DNA from: Streptosporangiaceae bacterium
Lineage (GTDB): Bacteria; Actinomycetota; Actinomycetes; Streptosporangiales; Streptosporangiaceae
Assembly (NCBI GenBank): GCA_030038715.1
Contig: JASHSO010000342.1
Location: forward strand, 1 to 14,116
Reading direction: 5' to 3'
DNA length: 14,116 bases
The notes beneath the pieces are model-generated. The model saw only the letters and a program-made list of their open reading frames with translations. It did not search any database and was not told the DNA's origin. Positions 1-6,029 of this stretch are shown here, piece by piece (the stretch's first letter is position 1; every line of letters starts with the position of its first letter). The translations under genes and the position numbers were made by a program.

Positions 1-322
1 ATAAAGGGTCGGCTCCGGCCGGCCGGCCGCGGGCAAAAGGCGTCGGTCGCAAAGAGCGATGACTTGACTGCACAGCGTTATGCCACGTCGGAAGGCTCCG
101 GGCGTCGCAAAAGCTGGCCGCTCGGCGGGATCGCCTCAACAGTGCACTAAGCGGCCTCGTCGCTGGCGAGAAAGCCGCCGACATTGGCTGCCGCCGACCG
201 CTCGTCCCCGTGCCGAAAGGCCCTGTGTTTGGCGCCACCGCGGCATCGCCACGGCGGACCGGCGTGGGCACCGGCGTCGGTGCAGCGCGGAGGCTGGCCA
301 GCGAGGAGATGGGCGCGGCCCG
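1..322. other. Region without a supportable gene
   Basis: I see no convincing gene here. The longest open frames on either strand read as arginine-rich shadow peptides with no hydrophobic core or family motif. One frame is open from base 1 to a TAA at 148-150 and could be the last 49 codons of a gene entering from the left, but it shows no recognisable domain and only moderate G/C third-position bias. A short GC hairpin with a 6-bp stem (268-273 with 278-283) is present. No promoter could be called with confidence. Confidence 0.4.
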
Positions 323-342
323 AGTGTGACGGCCGTCACACT
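323..342. promoter_or_regulatory. Perfect 20-bp palindrome, CRP/GlxR-type operator candidate
   Basis: The 20 bases AGTGTGACGGCCGTCACACT are their own reverse complement without a mismatch. The core TGTGA (325-329), six bases, TCACA (336-340) equals the consensus bound by CRP-family regulators, including Crp of mycobacteria and GlxR of corynebacteria. It sits 90 bases upstream of the ATG of the secreted protein at 433, a position suited to control of that gene's promoter. The match is seen directly; binding by an actual Crp homologue is inference, and no regulator gene lies in the window. Confidence 0.6.
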
Positions 343-432
343 TCGGCTCAGTAACGCTGGGCGTACGCGGCATCGCTCTCATCGATGTTGCCGGCGTCGC
401 TTCCGAGCGGGGCCCGAACCCTAAGGAGACCA

Positions 433-861
433 ATGCGCCTACCCACGTCCCTGGCGGCCCGAGTCGGCGCGGTTGCGGTCACAGCCGCGATCGCGGTGAC
501 TGGCGCGACGGCGGCCGCCAACGCGTCCACTGTCAAGCCCGACATCGTCAGGATCCCGACCACGCTGACGATCAGCAACAGCACGCCTGTTGCTCATCCG
601 CACCAGACCACCGCCATCGTCGCCGGGCACCTGACTGCCGGCACGTACAACCTGCGTCACCTGCACGTATTGCTCGAGCGACTCGGCCTCAAGGGACGCT
701 GGCACGTGGTCCAGGAGAAGCTGACCCGCGTGCACGGCCACGTCTTCTACCTCGTTCACGTCCATCAGACGCCGGCCACGTTCCGCCTGGTCTTCCCCGG
801 CACCAGGAACTTCGCCAAGTCGATCAGCGACGTCGACACGATCTCGCCGGTCACCTCGTAG
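433..861 (+). CDS. Small secreted protein with one Ig-like beta-sandwich domain
   Basis: A 142-residue protein. ATG 433 is chosen because AAGGAG (423-428) lies 4 bases before it and because the protein then begins with a classical signal peptide: Arg at 2 and 10, a hydrophobic Ala/Val core at about 11-28, and an Ala-rich cleavage site near A31. An in-frame ATG at 385 would bury this signal. The mature part (about 32-142) has the rhythm of Ig-like or carbohydrate/surface beta-sandwich domains in actinobacterial exported proteins: LTIS at 45-48, LLER at 80-83, W90, F105, FRLVFPGT at 117-124. It is rich in His and lacks Cys and catalytic motifs. The LLER...W...F...FRL..PGT pattern recurs in the ectodomain of the probable anti-sigma factor at 1538-2626, so the two may interact or sense the same ligand (inference). 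A CRP-like palindrome lies upstream and a strong hairpin downstream. No specific function is recognised. Confidence 0.75.
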   Translation: MRLPTSLAARVGAVAVTAAIAVTGATAAANASTVKPDIVRIPTTLTISNSTPVAHPHQTTAIVAGHLTAGTYNLRHLHVLLERLGLKGRWHVVQEKLTRVHGHVFYLVHVHQTPATFRLVFPGTRNFAKSISDVDTISPVTS

Positions 862-881
862 TTTCGGCGGGGACGCGTGCT

Positions 882-925
882 GGCGGGCATTCCGGGTTGG
901 CCGATCTGGCACCCGGATGCCCGCC
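882..925 (+). terminator. Strong bulged hairpin between secreted protein and sigma gene
   Basis: Arms 882-897 and 911-925 pair over 15 bp with a single bulged T, around a 13-base loop. It starts 20 bases after the stop codon at 859-861. There is no T-run, which is common for actinobacterial terminators. It ends only 22 bases before the sigma factor ATG, so it could instead, or also, act in the 5' leader of the sigma gene. Confidence 0.55.
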
Positions 926-947
926 GGTGTGCGAGCCTACTGGCGCT

Positions 948-1538
948 ATGGCGGAGCAGACCGGCGTGCTGGAGAACGCCCTGGCCAGGGCCAGCACGGG
1001 TGATGAGGCCGGGTTTCTTGAGCTGTGGCGCAGCTTGCAGCCGCGGCTGCTTCGCTTTCTGCGCGTCCTCGGCAGCGATGATCCTGACGATCTGGCCAGT
1101 GAGACGTGGCTTCAAGTCGTCCGGGACCTGCACAAGTTCTCCGGCGACGAGGAGGACTTCCGACGCTGGCTGTTCACGATCGCCAGGCACCGCGCCATCG
1201 ACGCGGCCCGTGCCAGGGCTCGTCGCCCGGCTAGCCCCGACAGCGGCGGCCTGGACGCACTCGCCGACGACCGACTCGTCGAGGACCAGGTGCTCGACGT
1301 CATCTCGGTCCATGGCGCGGTGGCGCTGCTCACCGACCTGCCCAGGGAGCAGGCTGAGGCCGTCGCGTTGCGCGTGATAGCGGGCCTGGACACCCGTGAC
1401 GTCGCCAAGATCCTCGGAAAATCGGCCGGGGCCATCCGAGTCTCCCTGCACCGCGGCCTGCGGACCCTGGCCGCAGATCCCGCGGTGCAGGCGCTCGCTG
1501 GCCGGCCGGATCGGCCCACGCTGGAGGGGGTGGAGTAA
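948..1538 (+). CDS. ECF-type RNA polymerase sigma factor (sigma-70 family)
   Basis: A 196-residue cytoplasmic protein that should direct RNA polymerase to a small regulon. Sigma region 2 covers about residues 20-92: the core-binding and -10 recognition helices include DPDDLASETWLQVV (45-58) and FRRWLFTIARHRAID (71-85). Region 4 covers about 120-175, with LPREQAEAV (131-139) and the -35-binding helix-turn-helix DVAKILGKSAGAIRVSLHRG (151-170). The length is normal for ECF factors, and there are no regions 1.1 or 3. ATG 948 is preferred because region 2 follows at the usual distance, but it has no good Shine-Dalgarno. GTG 927 and TTG 897 are in-frame alternatives, and TTG 897 lies inside the upstream hairpin. 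The stop overlaps the next start by one base (TAATG at 1536-1540), so it is translationally coupled to its presumed anti-sigma partner. Confidence 0.92.
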   Translation: MAEQTGVLENALARASTGDEAGFLELWRSLQPRLLRFLRVLGSDDPDDLASETWLQVVRDLHKFSGDEEDFRRWLFTIARHRAIDAARARARRPASPDSGGLDALADDRLVEDQVLDVISVHGAVALLTDLPREQAEAVALRVIAGLDTRDVAKILGKSAGAIRVSLHRGLRTLAADPAVQALAGRPDRPTLEGVE

Positions 1539-2626
1539 TGAACTCGGATATCCGCGACGAGTTCGGCCCCCTCGACCCCGGGCTCGACCAAGTTCTGCAG
1601 GCCATGACCGCTCAGCCCACGCCGGAGGAACTGGCCGATGAGCAGGCCGCCGTTGCCATGTTCCGGGCAAACCGGACGGCGTCCGCGCGCGGCACGCGCC
1701 GGCCGCGCCGCTTCGTGCCTGCGGCTCCTCCTCCCGGTCGGACGGCCACGGGTCAAGGCGGCTGGCGGATGCGCCTGGCAGCCGCAGCCACGATCGTTCT
1801 GGCGGGCGGCCTGACCGCAGCCGCCTACGAGGCCGCGCTGCCCGCGCCCGTGCAGCGCATTGCGCACGCGGTGCTGAGCTTCGCCGGGGTGCCCGAGGCC
1901 CAGCATCACAGCCCCAAGCCGTCGAGCACCGCGCCGCCGACTACGGCACCGGGCCGACGGCCCTCGGTCTCGTCCTCACCCGGCCCCCGGCCGTCGAGTC
2001 AGCGCTCGCCAAGCGCTCGGCCGTCCTCATCGCCGCACCCGTCGGTGACCCCGGCCGCGCCCGGGCTGCTGAGCGCGCAAGCCGCGAGCACGCAGGTCAT
2101 CGCCGGCACGCAGGCCGTGATCGACGGCACGCTGACCCGGTCGGGCAGGGGCGTCGCGGACGCGACGATCACGCTGCTGGAGCGGGCGGCCGGCCAGCCG
2201 GCGTGGAAGGTGGCCGGCACTGCGGACACCAACGCAGACGGCAACGTGGTGTTCGACGTCGCGGCCCTTGCCACGAACGCGGCGTTCCGGCTGACCGGCC
2301 CCGGCACGACCAGCAGCACTGCAGTCCACGTCACAGTGGTACCGCCGATCACGACCACGCTGCAGCTTGGCCCGCGCGGCCTGCGGGACGTGCTCGTGGT
2401 CAGCATCCCGTACGCACGACCAGGCAACGCCGTTGTCTTGCAGGTTCAGGGGCCGGCCGGCGGTTGGCGCAACATCCGGGTGCACGTCCTCAGCGCCAGC
2501 GACGGCACCACGTTCAGCCTGAAGGTGGCGACCTTCAAGAACAAGGTGCTGCGCGTGAAGCTCAGAGCCACACTGCGGCATGCCGCATCCGTCAGCGCGC
2601 CGGTGACAGTGCCTGTACCGAGCTGA
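1538..2626 (+). CDS. Probable anti-sigma factor: single-pass membrane protein with Pro/Ser stalk and Ig-like ectodomain
   Basis: A 362-residue protein translated from ATG 1538, which overlaps the sigma factor stop; a purine-rich stretch with GGAGGGGG lies just upstream. Residues 1-75 are cytosolic (acidic start, PTPEELADEQAAVAMF at 28-42, then basic), 79-98 form one membrane helix, and 122-175 are a low-complexity Pro/Ser/Thr/Arg stalk. The rest, about 183-362, is outside the cell as two Ig-like or transthyretin-like beta domains. The first has LLER 213-216, W223, F239 and FRL..PGT 250-257; the second has VVLQ 299-302, W310 and F326. No zinc-binding HxxxCxxC motif is present, so it is not a ZAS-type anti-sigma factor. 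The anti-sigma role is inferred from overlap with the ECF gene, topology and size of the cytosolic part. Two tandem stops (TGA TAG, 2624-2629) end the frame. It probably senses an envelope signal and holds the sigma factor at the membrane. Confidence 0.85.
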   Translation: MNSDIRDEFGPLDPGLDQVLQAMTAQPTPEELADEQAAVAMFRANRTASARGTRRPRRFVPAAPPPGRTATGQGGWRMRLAAAATIVLAGGLTAAAYEAALPAPVQRIAHAVLSFAGVPEAQHHSPKPSSTAPPTTAPGRRPSVSSSPGPRPSSQRSPSARPSSSPHPSVTPAAPGLLSAQAASTQVIAGTQAVIDGTLTRSGRGVADATITLLERAAGQPAWKVAGTADTNADGNVVFDVAALATNAAFRLTGPGTTSSTAVHVTVVPPITTTLQLGPRGLRDVLVVSIPYARPGNAVVLQVQGPAGGWRNIRVHVLSASDGTTFSLKVATFKNKVLRVKLRATLRHAASVSAPVTVPVPS

Positions 2627-2819
2627 TAGTGCCTTCCGCCAGCGGATCCGGCCGTGCGAGAGCGACTGGTGGCGCCGATGAGAACATGGCCGACAGGTGG
2701 GACCGGTACTGCGGCGAGCTGGACACCGGCTGGCCCGCCGGCCGCGAAACCCAGCGGCGTTCCCAGCCGACGCCGTGGTTTACTGCGTAGCACAGTTCGG
2801 ACTCCGCGAGGGAGGGTAG

Positions 2820-2933
2820 ATGCGTCAGGCGTTCATGTCCGTCGTGATGGCCTCTGGGACCTATTCGAAGGGTATGACGCGTGTCGCGCACGACGCTCAA
2901 CCTCGGGATCCTGGCGCATGTAGACGCCGGTAA
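2820..2933 (+). CDS. Possible leader peptide overlapping the ribosomal protection gene
   Basis: A 37-codon frame starts at ATG 2820, 3 bases after a purine-rich GAGGGAGGG (2808-2816), the best ribosome binding site in this leader. The peptide begins MRQAFMSVVM, has ATG codons at 2820, 2835, 2847 and 2874, and stops at TAA 2931-2933. It runs past and out of frame with the GTG start of the next gene at 2881. The spacing of the ribosome binding site is shorter than ideal. Ribosome-mediated leader control is known for tet(M) and several other antibiotic-resistance genes, so translation of this frame could govern access to the GTG. This is inference; the peptide has no recognised homologue and could be chance. 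Confidence 0.3.
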   Translation: MRQAFMSVVMASGTYSKGMTRVAHDAQPRDPGACRRR

Positions 2934-4980
2934 GACAACCCTCACCGAACGGCTGCTGTTTGCCGCCGGTGTCATCGACCAGCTCGGCAGCGTTGATGCC
3001 GGCACTACGCAGACCGATTCGCTCGCACTCGAGCGACAGCGCGGGATCACGATCAAGTCAGCCGTCGCCTCGTTCGGGATCGGCGACGTCAGCGTCAACC
3101 TGATCGACACGCCCGGTCACCCGGACTTCATCGCCGAGGTCGAGCGGGTCCTCAGCGTGCTGGACGGTGCCGTGCTCGTGATCTCCGCGGTGGAGGGAGT
3201 CCAGCCGCAGACGCGCATTCTCATGCGGACGCTGCAGCGGCTGGGCATCCCGGTGCTGCTGTTCGTGAACAAGGTCGACCGCACGGGCGCCGATCCAGAA
3301 CGCGCGGTTGCGGAGATACGCGCCCGGCTGCAGCTCGCCGTGATCGCGATGGGACACGTGAATGACGCGGGGACGAGCGGTGCCGGAGTCACGCCCGGGG
3401 ATCCCGCCGACGATGAGTTCCGGCTCAGGCTGGCCGAGGTGCTTGCCGAGCGGGACGAGGGGCTGCTGGCCGCCTATGTCGCGGCCAGTGACGGCATCCC
3501 GTACCGGCGCCTGCGCGCACAACTTGCCGAGCAGACCGCGCGCTGCCAGGTGCAGCCGGTCTTCTTCGGCTCGGCGATCACCGGCGCTGGAGTCGCCGAG
3601 CTCGTCGCCGGCATCACCGAGCTGCTGCCTGCTGCCGCCGGCGACCCCGCCGGGCCGGTCGCCGGGACCATCTTCAAGATCGAGCGAGGTGGCAGCGGCG
3701 AGAAGGTCGCCTACGCCCGGATGTTCTCCGGGACGGTCCACGCGCGGGACCGGCTGCGATTCGGCGCGAACCTGGCCGGGAAGGTCACTGCACTTGCAGT
3801 GTTCGACCGCGGGCCCGCTACGCCGCGGCCGTCCCTGTCGGCCGGCCAGATCGGGAAGATCCGGGGCCTGGCCCAGGCTCAGATCGGCGACCGCATCGGC
3901 TGGCCGGAACCGCACCACGCCGCCGCTCAGTTCCCGCCTCCGACGCTGGAGTCGGTCGTCGTCGCACGCGATCCCGCCGACCGGGGGAAGCTGCGGCTGG
4001 CTCTTGGCCAGATAGCCGAGCAGGACCCGCTCATCAGCGTGCGCCAGGACGATGAGCAGCAGGAGATCTCGGTGTCGCTGTACGGGGAGGTGCAGAAGGA
4101 GGTCATCCAGGCCACCCTGGCGAGCGATTACGGCATCGAGGTCATCTTCCGCGAGACGACGACGATCTACATCGAGCGGCCGGCCGGCACCGGATCCGCA
4201 GTCGAGGTTCTGCAGTCAGATGATCACCCGTACTCGGCCACGGTCGGACTCACGATCGAACCTGCCGAGCCGGGCTCCGGTCTCAGCTTCGGTCTCCAGG
4301 TAGATCCACGCGCAATCCCGCTGTACATCTACAAGACAGCCGGCAGCTTTGCCGGCGCGATGACCTCCTACACCCGGGACGCGCTGCGATCGGGCCGCCA
4401 CGGATGGCAGGTCACAGACTGCCGTGTGACGATGACGGACTGCGGCTACTACGTCGGCGACGGACCGGCCAAGCAGGTTCTCGCCACGCCGCGCACAACC
4501 GCGGCCGACTTCCGCAAGCTGACCCCCGTCGTGCTGTCGGAGGCGCTCGAACGCGCTGGCACAGTCGTCTGCCAGCCCATGACCCGCGCCCGCCTGGAGA
4601 CCCCAACGGACCGGCTCGGGGCGGTGCTGGCTGCCCTGGCCCGGGTCGGCGCGGCGATCGACGCCCCGCGGCCGCGGGGTGAGCTGGCGATTGCCGATGC
4701 GGTATTGCCGGCCGCCGCGGTACACATTCTCCGGCAGCAGCTGCCGGGCCTGACCGGGGGCGAAGGCCTAATCGAGACGAGCTTTTGCGGCTACCAAGCG
4801 GTGCGTGGCAGGTATCCGAGCAGGACTCAGGTCCGGTCGGCAGCGAGCACGGGGGTGCGGAACTCGCCGGAGCGGGCAATGCGCGGCCATCCGGTCGATT
4901 TGCAGTCCGGCCTGGCAGATCCACCGTCAGCGAGGCGGACGCCCGGCAAGAGAAGCCGACGGGCTCCGCGATCTCGGTGA
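2881..4980 (+). CDS. Tetracycline ribosomal protection protein, EF-G-like GTPase (Tet(M)/Otr(A) family)
   Basis: A 699-residue translational GTPase. Family members bind the ribosome like EF-G and expel tetracycline from the 30S decoding site using GTP. GTPase motifs: G1 AHVDAGKT (12-19), G2 RGIT (54-57), G3 DTPGH (76-80) and G4 NKVD (130-133). The later EF-G-like domains include IERPAG (431-436) and ADFRKLTPVVL (542-552), the domain IV segment typical of ribosomal protection proteins and divergent from true EF-G. GTG 2881 is supported by GAAGGG (2867-2872) 8 bases upstream and by the conserved N-terminus. Known members have about 640-665 residues; here the last 50-60 residues after GYQAVRG (about 639-645) are a basic, Ser/Arg/Pro-rich tail unlike the family's usual end. 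No better continuation was found in the other two frames. A leader ORF overlaps the start and a hairpin terminator follows. The drug specificity cannot be proved from sequence. Confidence 0.9.
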   Translation: MSRTTLNLGILAHVDAGKTTLTERLLFAAGVIDQLGSVDAGTTQTDSLALERQRGITIKSAVASFGIGDVSVNLIDTPGHPDFIAEVERVLSVLDGAVLVISAVEGVQPQTRILMRTLQRLGIPVLLFVNKVDRTGADPERAVAEIRARLQLAVIAMGHVNDAGTSGAGVTPGDPADDEFRLRLAEVLAERDEGLLAAYVAASDGIPYRRLRAQLAEQTARCQVQPVFFGSAITGAGVAELVAGITELLPAAAGDPAGPVAGTIFKIERGGSGEKVAYARMFSGTVHARDRLRFGANLAGKVTALAVFDRGPATPRPSLSAGQIGKIRGLAQAQIGDRIGWPEPHHAAAQFPPPTLESVVVARDPADRGKLRLALGQIAEQDPLISVRQDDEQQEISVSLYGEVQKEVIQATLASDYGIEVIFRETTTIYIERPAGTGSAVEVLQSDDHPYSATVGLTIEPAEPGSGLSFGLQVDPRAIPLYIYKTAGSFAGAMTSYTRDALRSGRHGWQVTDCRVTMTDCGYYVGDGPAKQVLATPRTTAADFRKLTPVVLSEALERAGTVVCQPMTRARLETPTDRLGAVLAALARVGAAIDAPRPRGELAIADAVLPAAAVHILRQQLPGLTGGEGLIETSFCGYQAVRGRYPSRTQVRSAASTGVRNSPERAMRGHPVDLQSGLADPPSARRTPGKRSRRAPRSR

Positions 4981-5053
4981 GGACCGGGCAGCCGAAGCTG
5001 AAGAGCTCGCGTCCGCTGGCCACCACCGGGATTGGCGCGATCATGTGCGTAGT

Positions 5054-5089
5054 GCTGCTGCCCGGGCTCAAGGAGCCCGGGCCAGTAGC
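5054..5089 (+). terminator. Hairpin terminator after the ribosomal protection gene
   Basis: A perfect 9-bp stem CCCGGGCTC/GAGCCCGGG (5061-5069 with 5073-5081) closes on a 3-base loop, AAG. It continues through one bulged C and a G-T pair into GCTGCTG/CAGTAGC (5054-5060 with 5083-5089). There is no T-run. It lies 74 bases after the stop of the resistance gene in a 273-base gap that otherwise holds no gene I can support. Confidence 0.6.
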
Positions 5090-5253
5090 GGCCAAGCCGG
5101 CCGCCATGCAGCGAGGCTCTGCCTGGAGTCGCTCTGTCCCCCGGGCTGCTTCTGCTATGCCCGTGAACAGCGGTTACGCCTCGGCAATGATCTGGTAACC
5201 AGGCTCGCTCTATCTTCCTCGCACGCCTTCGCGCCAGGAAGAGGAGATCGGTT

Positions 5254-5754
5254 GTGGACCTTGGAGCAGCAATTGCGCACTCAACCATGCAAGTGATCGC
5301 CCTCGTAGACGAGGAGAACATGGAAGGCCGAATTGGCTCCTACGGAGTAAGTCGTGCCAGTGAGCCAAGGAAGGTCGACGCGCTGCAGCTCGAGTATCGC
5401 GGGCCTGAGTCGTACGTGAGCATCGAGGTGGGTCTGCCGACGTCTCCTGCCACCGCGATCGACATAAGTCCCGCCGAACTCAGCCGGATAGGCCTGAAGC
5501 CGGACCATGTGCCGTCCGCCGACATGGCCTGGCACCAGTCGCCTCGCACTGTGCTCATCGATGGCGAGCCCGTTTACGGGGCGGAGGCGAACAGGGGCGA
5601 CGGCTGGGAGTTCCGTGGATTCCTCGATGACGCGGAGCCGTGGTTGCGGCTACAGATCATCGCCTTCGGGTTTGACCGCGATCCCGTCGCCCTGCGGCGC
5701 GCCGATCCGCTGCCGTTCATCCCGCGATCCTGGCGTTGGCTGCCCGTTGGGTAG
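5254..5754 (+). CDS. Hypothetical soluble protein, 166 aa
   Basis: I do not recognise this protein. GTG 5254 is well supported by AGGAAGAGGAG (5236-5246), 7 bases upstream. It has no signal peptide, membrane segment or Cys, and is acidic, with a mix of short hydrophobic strands and charged loops: VIALVDEEN at about 14-22, YVSIEV near 54-59, TVLIDGEPVYGAEA near 99-112, WLRLQIIAFGFD near 130-141. The end is rich in Pro, Arg and Trp. ATG 5287 (residue 12) is an alternative start without its own ribosome binding site. It appears monocistronic, with a hairpin upstream and a 275-base gap downstream. Its base composition is slightly less GC-rich than its neighbours. It is most likely a real but unclassified cytoplasmic protein. 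Confidence 0.72.
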   Translation: MDLGAAIAHSTMQVIALVDEENMEGRIGSYGVSRASEPRKVDALQLEYRGPESYVSIEVGLPTSPATAIDISPAELSRIGLKPDHVPSADMAWHQSPRTVLIDGEPVYGAEANRGDGWEFRGFLDDAEPWLRLQIIAFGFDRDPVALRRADPLPFIPRSWRWLPVG

Positions 5755-6029
5755 CGCCCTGGCATTGGCGTTGCTTGCCGCTTCGCGTCGGGTGAGCCGT
5801 GCCGTGGCTCAGGCGCGGCGGCTATGGGAACTTGAGCCGGTGGTCAGCTCGATCGCGTGCCGCGAGCGGCGGCAGACGATGTGCCCTATCATCTGGAGCG
5901 AGCCGCACGGCAGTTTCTGCGGTAGTTCGTCGCGGCTTGACACCCGTCCGACGTGCTAGCTGGCATGGCTGAGATGTCACCGAAGGTTTGCCAGTTGGTC
6001 ACGGTATAGCGACCGTTTCTAGCAGGCAG

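Noticed and set aside
1..150. Frame open from the left edge to TAA 148-150, possible 3' end of an upstream gene
   Set aside because: No recognisable domain and only moderate third-position GC; cannot be told from chance with 49 codons.
80..424. Open frame of 114 codons on the + strand
   Set aside because: Arg-rich, no hydrophobic core or motif, covers the CRP-like palindrome and runs into the leader of the secreted protein; looks like a GC-driven shadow.
439..912. Long antisense frames across the secreted protein and sigma genes
   Set aside because: They mirror well-supported + strand genes and have Arg/Gln-rich compositions without motifs.
2726..2741. Small hairpin CCGGC/GCCGG in the leader of the ribosomal protection gene as an attenuator
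   Set aside because: 5-bp stem, no T-run and no clear competing structure; insufficient for an attenuator call.
3786..3801. Palindrome CACTGCA-CT-TGCAGTG inside the ribosomal protection gene
   Set aside because: Deep in a conserved coding region with no nearby start; most likely a chance result of codon choice.
5507..5959. Second + frame overlapping and extending past the hypothetical protein
   Set aside because: Ser/Arg-rich shadow of the 5254 gene; its extension after 5754 has no start signal or recognisable motif.
5937..5965. TTGACA at 5937-5942 as a -35 box for the mannosyltransferase operon
   Set aside because: No acceptable -10 at 16-19 bases; the candidates CTGGCA or TGGCAT are poor. 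A promoter somewhere in 5755-6029 is expected, but this one is not supported.
6001..6016. Inverted repeat ACGGT-N6-ACCGT just upstream of ATG 6030
   Set aside because: Only 5-bp arms; too short to distinguish from chance, though the position is suggestive.
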